A DNA stretch of 43,725 nt. It comes from an uncultured Bacteroidales bacterium (lineage in GTDB: Bacteria > Bacteroidota > Bacteroidia > Bacteroidales > P3). The stretch's first letter is position 1; every line of letters starts with the position of its first letter. The stretch covers positions 1 through 43,725 of the forward strand of contig CAJOIV010000011.1 of NCBI GenBank assembly GCA_905234665.1, in the 5' to 3' direction. Shown here in pieces: positions 36,803 to 43,386 of the stretch. Position numbers and translations under genes: made by a program. The notes under the pieces are model-generated. The model saw only the letters and a program-made list of their open reading frames with translations. It was not told the origin of the DNA and did no database searches.

Positions 36803-36994
36803 TTATTCGGCAACGGGAGTCTCAACAACTTCCTCAGCGGCGACCTCGGCGACGGTGGTGTCAGTGGTCTCCTCCTCGGGGCAGGCCTGCATCTCGGTGG
36901 TGTCAGCGGCGGGCTCTTCGGTGGCGGGGGTGTTGTTGCAAGCTGCGAAGGCGAACATGCCGGCGACAGCCATAAGGAACATTACTTTCTTCAT
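36803..36994 (-). CDS. Small acidic lipoprotein
   Basis: A 63-residue protein with a complete lipoprotein signal (MKKVMFLMAVAGMFAFAAC, Cys19). The mature 45 residues are disordered, rich in Glu, Thr, Ala and Val (EEPAADTTEM, PEEETTDTTVAEVAAEE). It has its own promoter and a good terminator, so it is a real single-gene unit. Short acidic lipoproteins like this are common in Bacteroidales; the function is unknown. One extra Cys (in QACPEE) could allow dimer formation. Confidence 0.8.
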   Translation of the reverse strand: MKKVMFLMAVAGMFAFAACNNTPATEEPAADTTEMQACPEEETTDTTVAEVAAEEVVETPVAE

Positions 36995-37054
36995 CTTTTT
37001 GAGTTTTAAAGTTATCTATATTGTTTGTTGATTGTTGTCTTCTGAAATCGGGTG

Positions 37055-37085
37055 CAAAAGTACAACATTTTCCCCGCTTAACAAA
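37055..37085 (-). promoter_or_regulatory. Promoter of the small lipoprotein gene
   Basis: Minus strand: perfect TTTG, 19 nt, TACTTTTG. The spacer keeps the GGGGAAAA part of the shared spacer but not the CCATGTC part. Confidence 0.75.
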
Positions 37086-37175
37086 TAAAATAATGTCAAA
37101 AAAACTTAACGCCTCTCCAATATGTTAAAACCCAAAATGTTAAAAAAGCGTCTTTTTTTCTTTCGGCCTTTCTCC

Positions 37176-37197
37176 CCTCTGAAATTCAGAGGTTTTT
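37176..37197 (+). terminator. Hairpin with T-run downstream of rnfA
   Basis: CCTCTGA / TCAGAGG stem with a tiny loop followed by T5 on the plus strand. The region also forms a competing CAGAGG/CCTCTG stem on the minus strand after rnfA. A two-way terminator is possible. Confidence 0.35.
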
Positions 37198-37226
37198 GCC
37201 TCTGGAAATCCGTTTTTGGGTCTCTC

Positions 37227-37814
37227 TTAGGGCAGTGGTACGAGGCCGTTGAAGCCCATAAATGCCATGGCCAGGATGCCGGCGGTGACCAGTGCGATGG
37301 GCACGCCTTTCATGCCCTTGGGGGTGCCGGTCAGCTCCATCTGCTCGCGCAGGCCTGCGAAGATGACCAGTGCCAGGGTGAATCCCACGGCGATGCTGGC
37401 CGAGTAGACGATGCTCTGGAAGAGGTTCATGTCTTTCTGCACGACGAGGATGGCGACGCCCAACACGGCGCAGTTGGTGGTGATCAACGGCAGGAAGACT
37501 CCCAGGGTCTGGTAGAGTGCGGGGGCGATTTTCTTCAGGACAATCTCGACCATCTGCACCAGTCCGGCGATGACCAGGATGTAGGCGATGGTCTGCAGGT
37601 ATTTCAGGTCGAAGGGCACCAGCACGTAGGTATAGAGCAGGTGGGTCACCAGTGTGGCCAGCAGCATGACGAACAGCACGGCGCCGCCCATGCCCAGCGA
37701 ACTCTTCACGTCTTTCGAAACCCCGAGGAAGGGGCAGATGCCGAGGAACTGTGCCAACACAACATTGTTGACGAAGATGGCTCCGATGATGAGTGCAAAG
37801 ATACTGATTTCCAT
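37227..37814 (-). CDS. rnfA: RnfA subunit of an Rnf-type electron transport complex, alone
   Basis: A 195-residue inner-membrane protein with six predicted helices. NNVVLAQFLGICPFLGVS and the paired motif TLGVFLPLITTNCAVLGVA are hallmarks of the RnfA/NqrE family; the ending AFMGFNGLV favours RnfA over NqrE. RnfA forms part of the membrane core of the Rnf pump, which couples ferredoxin:NAD oxidoreduction to ion transport. Normally it is the last gene of rnfBCDGEA, but here the neighbours are ribBA (upstream) and a lipoprotein gene (downstream), with no other rnf gene in the window. A -7-like box TATCTTTG lies at 37862-37869. Confidence 0.9.
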   Translation of the reverse strand: MEISIFALIIGAIFVNNVVLAQFLGICPFLGVSKDVKSSLGMGGAVLFVMLLATLVTHLLYTYVLVPFDLKYLQTIAYILVIAGLVQMVEIVLKKIAPALYQTLGVFLPLITTNCAVLGVAILVVQKDMNLFQSIVYSASIAVGFTLALVIFAGLREQMELTGTPKGMKGVPIALVTAGILAMAFMGFNGLVPLP

Positions 37815-37901
37815 AGTTCTATACTTTATTGTTCCGTGTTCTTGTTGTCCTTTACAAAATGCAAAGATACTAAATTATTTCAATATCTCGACTTTTCCTT
37901 C

Positions 37902-37936
37902 AAAATTCTCGATTTTCACTTCTCAATTTTCAACTT
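37902..37936 (-). repeat. Degenerate heptamer repeat at the ribBA 3' end
   Basis: Units on the plus strand resemble AAATTCT, CGATTTT, CACTTCT, CAATTTT, CAACTTG. They code for the last residues of RibBA (LKLKIEK) and run past its stop codon. Confidence 0.6.
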
Positions 37937-39136
37937 GAGGTCGTGCCCCATGCGTTCCTGTTTGGTCTTCAGATATCGCTCGTTATATTTGTTGGGGGCG
38001 ATGACGATGGGGACGGTCTCGGTGATTTCCAGTCCGTAGCCTTCCAGTCCGGTGCGTTTCACGGGGTTGTTGGTGATGAGGCGCATCTTCTTCACCTTCA
38101 GGTCGCGCAGTATCTGTGCGCCGATGCCGTAGTCGCGCTCGTCGGCCTTGAAGCCCAGCTTCAGGTTGGCGTCGACGGTGTCGAGTCCCTGCTCCTGCAA
38201 GTGGTAGGCGCGCAGCTTGTTGACCAGCCCGATGCCGCGGCCTTCCTGGCTCATGTAGAGGATGAGGCCCTTGCCGGCCTCCTCGACCATCTGCATGGCG
38301 CGGTGCAGCTGGTCGCCGCAGTCGCACTTGCAGCTGCCGAAGATGTCGCCCGTGGCGCAGCTCGAATGCACGCGCACCAGCACGGGCTCGTCCTCCTGCC
38401 ACTCGCCCTTGCGCAGCACCATGTGGGTGGCGCCGTTGTCCAGCTGGGTGTAGGCGATGAGGTTGAAGGTGCCCCATTCAGTGGGCAGGAAGACCTCCTG
38501 CTCTTTGCGGATGAGGGTCTCGTGGGCCACGCGGTAGGCGATGAGGTCTTTGATGGTGATAATCTTCATCCCGAACTTCTCGGCCACCACTTCCAGTTGG
38601 GGCATGCGTGCCATGGTGCCGTCGTCGTTGATAATCTCTATGAGTGCCGCCGCGGGGTAGAGGCCCGAGAGGCGTGCCAGGTCGATGGCTGCCTCGGTGT
38701 GGCCGGCACGCACCAGCACGCCGCCGTTGCGGGCGCGCAGGGGGTTGATGTGGCCGGGGCGGCCCAGGTCGGAGGGTTTGGTGTTGGGGTCGGCGAGGGC
38801 GCGGATGGTCATGGCGCGGTCATGCATGGAGACCCCCGTGGTGCAGCCGTTGCCCAGCAGGTCGACGGTGACGGTGAAGGGGGTGCCGAGGAGGGAGGTG
38901 TTGTCGTGCACCTGCATGTCGAGGTTCAACTCCTTGCAGCGGTCCTCGGTCACAGGGCTGCAGAGCACGCCGCGACCGTTCTTGAGCATGAAGTTGACAT
39001 GCTCGGGAGTGATTTTTTCGGCGGCCATGATAAAGTCGCCTTCGTTCTCGCGGTCCTCATCGTCGACCACAATGACGAATTTTCCAGCCCTGAAGTCTTC
39101 GAGGGCCTCTTCTATCGTGTTTAGTCTGAATGCCAT
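37916..39136 (-). CDS. ribBA: Bifunctional DHBP synthase / GTP cyclohydrolase II (riboflavin synthesis)
   Basis: A 406-residue fusion that makes both precursors of riboflavin. Residues 1 to about 203 are the RibB domain, with the metal motif [28 protein letters not shown] and [14 protein letters not shown]. The rest is RibA with the zinc cysteines in [18 protein letters not shown], the catalytic [10 protein letters not shown] region and [15 protein letters not shown]. Its last residues (LKLKIEK) are coded by a degenerate heptamer repeat, so the natural C terminus may have been changed. The leader is only about 35 bases and holds a small ATCCCCC/GGGGGAT hairpin, not an FMN riboswitch. Confidence 0.96.
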   Translation of the reverse strand: MAFRLNTIEEALEDFRAGKFVIVVDDEDRENEGDFIMAAEKITPEHVNFMLKNGRGVLCSPVTEDRCKELNLDMQVHDNTSLLGTPFTVTVDLLGNGCTTGVSMHDRAMTIRALADPNTKPSDLGRPGHINPLRARNGGVLVRAGHTEAAIDLARLSGLYPAAALIEIINDDGTMARMPQLEVVAEKFGMKIITIKDLIAYRVAHETLIRKEQEVFLPTEWGTFNLIAYTQLDNGATHMVLRKGEWQEDEPVLVRVHSSCATGDIFGSCKCDCGDQLHRAMQMVEEAGKGLILYMSQEGRGIGLVNKLRAYHLQEQGLDTVDANLKLGFKADERDYGIGAQILRDLKVKKMRLITNNPVKRTGLEGYGLEITETVPIVIAPNKYNERYLKTKQERMGHDLKLKIEK

Positions 39137-39178
39137 ATAATCTATCTCATCCCCCCTGTGGGGGATTGTTTACGGCTG

Positions 39179-39209
39179 CAAAGATACGCACTATTTTCGA
39201 CATGGCAAA
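39179..39209 (-). promoter_or_regulatory. Promoter of ribBA with the shared spacer
   Basis: Minus strand: perfect TTTG, 19 nt, TATCTTTG. The spacer is CCATGTCGAAAATAGTGCG, a member of the shared set. Confidence 0.82.
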
Positions 39210-39253
39210 GGGTGGGGCGTTTTTTCTGTCCTCCTTTCCCTGCGGGCAGGAGG

Positions 39254-40849
39254 CTACCGCACCACGAGGCGCTGGGTGCTGGTGGCCGCCGGGGTGGTGA
39301 GGGTGACGTAGTAGGTGCCTGCCGCGAGGCCCGAAAGGTCGAGGGTAGTTGAAAGTTGAGAGTTGAAAGTTGAAATTTCCTTGCGCATCACTTCGCGTCC
39401 CGCCGCATCGGCCAGCGTGAGGACCATGGGGGAATTGAGAATTCCCACTGTCACGGTCACCGTCCCCGTCGCGGGGTTGGGGCTGAGGGTGAAGAGGCCG
39501 TCAGGGCTTGCCTCAACGGCAAGGGTAATGGTGTCGGCTCCTCCCGTAGAGGTGTCTATAGCAGAAGTATCTTCCACGAAATAAGCCATAAAAACAGAGT
39601 CTTGGATAACAACAACCCGTCGCGGGTTGTCCGTGACGCTGTCGTGCCAGTGGCTGAATATGTAGCCGTTTTCTGGCACAGCAAGCAGTACTGCAGTGTC
39701 GAGACCAAGATAAATACCGCCACCTTCCACGGAACCCATCTTCTCAGGGGCTTCTGTAGTGATTGTATATTCTCCTCTTCTGAAGTTGGCCACAAAGTGC
39801 ATCGATTGCGTCATCTGCACTCTGCGAGGGTTTTCTGTTGAGCTGTCGCTCCAATGGGAAAATTCATACCCGCTTGAGGGATAGGCTTGTATGGTCTTGT
39901 AGTACCATCGGCGAACAGGGGTTGAAGATGGTGATGTCCGCCCCATCGATCGAACTGCAGGAGCAGTGGAGAGAATTACCGGGGCGGCTGGACCCGCTAT
40001 AATTGGCATATACATACCATACGACGGAGAATTGCAACCACGCCCATTGTTTAATACCGTTACTATCGGCATCTGCCCATCAAGATCGGTCCTGCATAAT
40101 ATGGGATAGTAGGGAGGTTGTGGTTGGCACTGTCCGACATTCCGAGCATTGTATCTGGCTATATATGCATAGAATTGTGGAGGGTGTGCCCAATATGGAG
40201 TACCATTGATTTTTTCCCGACTATTTCCTGTCCCGACAATATAATACAGCGAATCCACCGGCACAGGGGTCTGGAACATCACCTCGAAGACCCTGCAGTA
40301 TCGAAACAGGCCTCCATTTAGAGTGTCGGCATTCATTGGGATTTTCCATATTTTGGGTGTGGCAGTGTCATACCGGGCCGCAGCCAATATTGTGGTTGTG
40401 TTTGACTCTCTGTCGTATGAAAATACATAGCACGTGTCAGGTGCAAGTGTGGTGTCTGTCCCATCTTGTGGATTGTAGCAACCTTCACAATAGCCGAGGC
40501 TCGAATCCGACACAATCATTGCCACCCCCGCCAGAAGGGTCGGGGATGGGACAAATTCCGGTTTTGCTTGCAATAACGGATGTGTACGTCTCAATACTGT
40601 GGAATCCGGTGTTACGTGCTCTTCATAATATGACCACGCGTTTCCCGTGATGAAAACCTCCAGCCCCTGCTTGTCTAGTGATCCGTCACTATTAACTCCA
40701 GAATAGAAATAGCACCCAGTCGTATCATACCACGATGAGTAGTAGTACCTTGGGCATCTTCCATCACGATAACTCATCGTGTCATACGTTTGAGAAGATA
40801 CCGTCATATATAACACAATTGTCGCTATCAATAATACGGTCTTTTTCAT
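39254..40849 (-). CDS. T9SS-secreted protein with InlB-like repeats
   Basis: A 531-residue protein from ATG 40849 with a signal peptide (MKKTVLLIATIVLYMTVSS). The N-terminal 300 residues form an unrecognised Tyr/Thr/Cys-rich domain. Two divergent InlB-B-like repeats follow (GYEFSHWSDSSTENPRRVQM and GYIFSHWHDSVTDNPRRVVV). The C-terminal 80 residues are a type A sorting domain (LFTLSPNPATGTVTV, DAAGREVMRKE, LSGLAAGTYYVTL, RLVVR), which routes the protein through T9SS. Heptamer repeats code for two loops of this domain. The 5' two thirds are clearly A+T richer than the GC-rich 3' end. Confidence 0.85.
   Translation of the reverse strand: MKKTVLLIATIVLYMTVSSQTYDTMSYRDGRCPRYYYSSWYDTTGCYFYSGVNSDGSLDKQGLEVFITGNAWSYYEEHVTPDSTVLRRTHPLLQAKPEFVPSPTLLAGVAMIVSDSSLGYCEGCYNPQDGTDTTLAPDTCYVFSYDRESNTTTILAAARYDTATPKIWKIPMNADTLNGGLFRYCRVFEVMFQTPVPVDSLYYIVGTGNSREKINGTPYWAHPPQFYAYIARYNARNVGQCQPQPPYYPILCRTDLDGQMPIVTVLNNGRGCNSPSYGMYMPIIAGPAAPVILSTAPAVRSMGRTSPSSTPVRRWYYKTIQAYPSSGYEFSHWSDSSTENPRRVQMTQSMHFVANFRRGEYTITTEAPEKMGSVEGGGIYLGLDTAVLLAVPENGYIFSHWHDSVTDNPRRVVVIQDSVFMAYFVEDTSAIDTSTGGADTITLAVEASPDGLFTLSPNPATGTVTVTVGILNSPMVLTLADAAGREVMRKEISTFNSQLSTTLDLSGLAAGTYYVTLTTPAATSTQRLVVR
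39347..39374 (-). repeat. Heptamer repeat (AGTTGAA)4 in the sorting domain
   Basis: Four units, AGTTGAA, AGTTGAG, AGTTGAA, AGTTGAA, coding STFNSQLSTT between GREVMRKE and LDLSGLAAG. This is a variant of the GAATTGA family, with G in place of the second A. Confidence 0.8.
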
Positions 40850-41062
40850 AAGAGTGTTTTGTTTGTTTAATACTGTGTTCTGCAATTTATGTCGTAATCG
40901 ATTGGGTCACTGTTTGACAGTTGATTGGGGCGCGAATCGCTATTTTTAATATTGATTCGCACTGTATGTTTTTTGTAATCAAGATACCATGATTCTCATC
41001 ATGAATATAAGTGTTTTGTTTTCAATAGTTATTATTTGATTCTTCTCTTTGTTATCCGCCTG

Positions 41063-41093
41063 CAAATATACCACTTTTTTCCGACATGGCAAG
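41063..41093 (-). promoter_or_regulatory. Promoter of the first T9SS cargo gene with the shared spacer
   Basis: Minus strand: CTTG, 19 nt, TATATTTG. The spacer is CCATGTCGGAAAAAAGTGG. Confidence 0.75.
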
Positions 41094-41136
41094 TGCCGGG
41101 GGGCGTTTTTTTTTCTGGCACCTTGCCCTTCGGGCA

Positions 41137-41222
41137 GAAATCTTGTAAATCTCGTAAATCTTTTTCCGCCTCCGGCGGAGATGTCCCGCGAAGCGCTTAA
41201 TTTACAAGATTTACCAGATTTC
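41137..41222. repeat. Imperfect inverted repeat built from 9-mers
   Basis: Left arm 41137-41160 and right arm 41199-41222 pair at 21 of 24 positions. Each arm is a short tandem of 9-mers of the type AAATCTTGT / AAATCTCGT. The 38-base centre holds a CCGCCTCCGGCGG palindrome. It could form a long hairpin in the 3' end of the transcript of the broken T9SS gene. Confidence 0.75.
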
Positions 41223-41245
41223 GCGAGCCGCAGGCGAGCAGGAGC

Positions 41246-41752
41246 CTACCGCACCACGAGGCGTTGGGTGCTGGTGGCGGTGGGGGTGGAGAGGGTGACG
41301 AAGTAGGTGCCTGCCGCGAGGCCCGAAATGTCAATGGGAATTGAGAATTGAGACCCGGTGTCCGGGCTGACATTCATGAGAGTTGATAATTCCTTGCGCA
41401 TCACTTCGCGGCCCGCCGCGTCTGTCAGCGTGAGGACCATGGGGGAATTGAGAATTCCCACTGTCACGGTCACCGTCCCCGTCGCGGGGTTGGGAGTGAG
41501 GGTGAAGAGGCCGTCGGGGCAGCCCTCCACGGGGGTGATGGCCGTGGTGGTGTCGGGGGCCGTCGGGCCGGTGTAGAAGAGGATGGGGTCGCACCAGGGG
41601 CCCCACATCACCGTGTCGTGTATCGGGCAGCGGTGGTGCCGGCGGGCGCGGATGCGGGCCTGGTAGTAGATGTCGGGGTCGAAGACGGAGCACACCTCGA
41701 TGGAGCTGTCGGCCGTCGACTGGAGCTGTCGGCCGTCGACACGGTCACCCAA
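41246..41752 (-). CDS. Second T9SS cargo gene, C-terminal frame (frameshifted)
   Basis: This frame carries the end of the second cargo protein: DSSIEVCSVFDPDIYYQARI, a CPIHDTVMWGPWCDPILFYTG segment and a full sorting domain (LFTLTPNPATGTVTV, DAAGREVMRKE, LAAGTYFVTL, RLVVR). It has no start of its own; the apparent start at 41752 is inside the N-terminal frame. The two frames join across a perfect 20-bp tandem duplication (41701-41740). Removing one copy gives one continuous reading frame of about 480 residues through VTVSTADSSIEVCSV. Confidence 0.75.
   Translation of the reverse strand: MGDRVDGRQLQSTADSSIEVCSVFDPDIYYQARIRARRHHRCPIHDTVMWGPWCDPILFYTGPTAPDTTTAITPVEGCPDGLFTLTPNPATGTVTVTVGILNSPMVLTLTDAAGREVMRKELSTLMNVSPDTGSQFSIPIDISGLAAGTYFVTLSTPTATSTQRLVVR
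41338..41351 (-). repeat. Heptamer repeat (GAATTGA)2 in the second sorting domain
   Basis: Two units, coding QFSIP directly before IDISGLAAG, the same loop as in the other two cargo proteins. Confidence 0.7.
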
Positions 41753-42705
41753 TTGTTGCTTCGGTAGGGCGCGAACTGCACCTCGAAGAGCTCCTCCTCA
41801 CGGTACCAGTCGGTGTTCCACGCGAAGGTGGGATACCCCACGCGCATGCCCGCCAGATGGAACCCCGGCACCGTGTCGCAGAACACGCTGTCCTCCTCGT
41901 AGGGCTTGATGATGGGGAAGAATGAATATCGGAAGTCACCCAGGGAAGCGTGTTTCATCCATTCGGTATCCTTTTCCATGTTGCTATTCAGCACCAATAC
42001 GTTATCATAGAAATGGTTGTACATGTACAAACAATCAGTGGTGTCAGACTGGAAACTAGGACCCCCTATGCCTGTAATACCACCGAGATGGGAACGGTAC
42101 GATATAATGTCACAGTTCTTTATTCCAACCCAGAATGTATCGTTTACCGTAATGGGCGTTTCAAAATAGAATTCCGATAGAGGGAGAATACCCTCATCAG
42201 GCCTATGCGAAGACCAGGGAATATCAAAATAGAGTACTGGTTTCCATAGTCTCACACCACTGTAGAAATTATTTCCAGGTCTGAGTTGGTTATTCCATTT
42301 GGCGGAATCCCTTACTGTATAATGACTGCCACCCTCTTTTTGTAGCAGCATCCCCCACAGGCTGTCTATTCCATCAATAGGAAGACCGTCCTGACATAGA
42401 AAAAAACTGAGATCAATAATTGGTGTACCCCATGCTACACAGGCAACCCCATATACCTGTATAGGCGTATCTGTATAGTGTCTACCTCCCCAAAAAATGC
42501 TTTGGTTTCTTAATCCATCAATATACCAGCCATAGCAATTTTGGGGGTGATAAGCGTGATTAATAGAATCATGCGGAAACAAATACCCGTCATAATTGGT
42601 GTCTCTAACCACACATCGCGGATCCAAGTCTATTGGTCGCTGGGCTGCCAGGGTTCCTATGGAGAGATACACGAGAAGAGGGTAAATGAAGACTGTCTTT
42701 TTCAT
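41608..42705 (-). CDS. Second T9SS cargo gene, N-terminal frame (frameshifted)
   Basis: Starts at ATG 42705 with a signal peptide (MKKTVFIYPLLVYLSIGTLAAQ). The passenger (CYGWYIDGLRNQSIFWGGR, FYFETPITVNDTFWVGIKN, FHLAGMRVGYPTFAWNTDWY) has no recognised family; it is rich in aromatic residues and Asp/Asn, as in carbohydrate-binding or adhesive domains. The frame is good until VTVSTADSSS, where a 20-bp tandem duplication shifts it; everything after (RRPTAPSRCAPSS) is out-of-frame sequence. The first 700 bases are A+T rich, while the part next to the sorting domain is GC rich. Confidence 0.75.
   Translation of the reverse strand: MKKTVFIYPLLVYLSIGTLAAQRPIDLDPRCVVRDTNYDGYLFPHDSINHAYHPQNCYGWYIDGLRNQSIFWGGRHYTDTPIQVYGVACVAWGTPIIDLSFFLCQDGLPIDGIDSLWGMLLQKEGGSHYTVRDSAKWNNQLRPGNNFYSGVRLWKPVLYFDIPWSSHRPDEGILPLSEFYFETPITVNDTFWVGIKNCDIISYRSHLGGITGIGGPSFQSDTTDCLYMYNHFYDNVLVLNSNMEKDTEWMKHASLGDFRYSFFPIIKPYEEDSVFCDTVPGFHLAGMRVGYPTFAWNTDWYREEELFEVQFAPYRSNNWVTVSTADSSSRRPTAPSRCAPSSTPTSTTRPASAPAGTTAARYTTR
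41701..41740 (-). repeat. Perfect 20-bp tandem duplication causing a frameshift
   Basis: Bases 41701-41720 and 41721-41740 are identical (TGGAGCTGTCGGCCGTCGAC). Twenty is not a multiple of three, and deleting one copy restores the reading frame of the T9SS cargo gene. Confidence 0.92.
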
Positions 42706-42762
42706 GGTTTTCAATATTTTCAAGGGGTACTCCCGGGTTACTTTTTCTTTCTTTTGACGCTG

Positions 42763-42793
42763 CAAATATACACATTTTTCCCGACATGGCAAG
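42763..42793 (-). promoter_or_regulatory. Promoter of the second T9SS cargo gene with the shared spacer
   Basis: Minus strand: CTTG, 19 nt, TATATTTG. The spacer CCATGTCGGGAAAAATGTG is the fullest form of the shared spacer. The leader is about 55 bases. Confidence 0.78.
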
Positions 42794-42825
42794 TGCCGGG
42801 GCGGCCTTGCCCTTCGGGCAGGAGG

Positions 42826-43386
42826 CTACCGCACCACCAGCCGTTGGGTGGCGGAGGCCGTGGGGGTGGAGAGGGTGACGAAGTAGGCCCCGGCGGGGAG
42901 GTCTGAGAGGTCGAGGGGAATTGAGAATTGACAATTGACAATTGAGAATTCTTTGCGCATCACTTCGCGGCCCGCGGCGTCGCACACCACCAACTCGTTG
43001 CGCGACCCGGGCCGCGCAATGGTGAGCGTTACCTTGCCGCTGGCCGGGTTGGGCGCGAGGGTGAAGAAGTCTGCGGGATTAGCCACGGGGGCGATGCCAG
43101 TGGTGTCGCGGCTGGCGATGTCGAAGAAGGCGACGAAGGCAGTGTCCTGGGTAACCACTATCTGGCGGGGGTTGGAGGTGTCGCCGTCGTTCCAGATGGA
43201 GAAACGATGGCGGTCGGCAGGGATGGCGGTGAGGATGGCAGTGTCGCCTCCGAAATACCGGCCTTCGCCAAGGACTCGCTTGAGGCGGACAGCAGGAATG
43301 TGCCGTCCTGATAGAACGTGGCGGTGAGGGTCGTGTCTTGTGTCAGGTGCACGGTGCGCGGATTGGTCGTGTCGCCATCGTCCCAA
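42826..43386 (-). CDS. Third T9SS cargo gene, C-terminal frame (frameshifted)
   Basis: The meaningful part begins near 43275: LGEGRYFGGDTAILTAIPA, an InlB-like repeat (FSIWNDGDTSNPRQIVVTQD) and a full sorting domain (FFTLAPNPASGKVTL, DAAGREVMRKE, LPAGAYFVTL, RLVVR). Upstream of that the frame (MGRWRHDQSAHRAP) is a shadow of the N-terminal frame. The likely event is loss of one base around 43268-43272, between ASSES and LGEG. Either the gene is broken in this genome or the base is missing from the assembly. Confidence 0.7.
   Translation of the reverse strand: MGRWRHDQSAHRAPDTRHDPHRHVLSGRHIPAVRLKRVLGEGRYFGGDTAILTAIPADRHRFSIWNDGDTSNPRQIVVTQDTAFVAFFDIASRDTTGIAPVANPADFFTLAPNPASGKVTLTIARPGSRNELVVCDAAGREVMRKEFSIVNCQFSIPLDLSDLPAGAYFVTLSTPTASATQRLVVR
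42918..42952 (-). repeat. Heptamer repeat in the third sorting domain
   Basis: Five units, GAATTGA, GAATTGA, CAATTGA, CAATTGA, GAATTCT, coding FSIVNCQFSIP between GREVMRKE and LDLSDLPAG. Confidence 0.85.

Larger units (their letters stand above)
40850..41245. other. 396-base intergenic region between two T9SS cargo genes
   Basis: Contains the promoter of the 39254-40849 gene (41063-41093), a long A+T-rich leader of about 205 bases between it and the start codon, a GCCCTTCGGGC hairpin (about 41124-41135) and a 24-base imperfect inverted repeat (41137-41222). No open frame of interest was seen. Confidence 0.55.

Noticed and set aside
39137..39178. FMN riboswitch before ribBA
   Set aside because: The leader is only about 35 bases with one short hairpin, too small for the FMN aptamer.
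41701..41740. 20-bp direct repeats considered as attachment site or target duplication
   Set aside because: The copies are directly adjacent with nothing between them, so no inserted element; a tandem duplication is the simplest reading.
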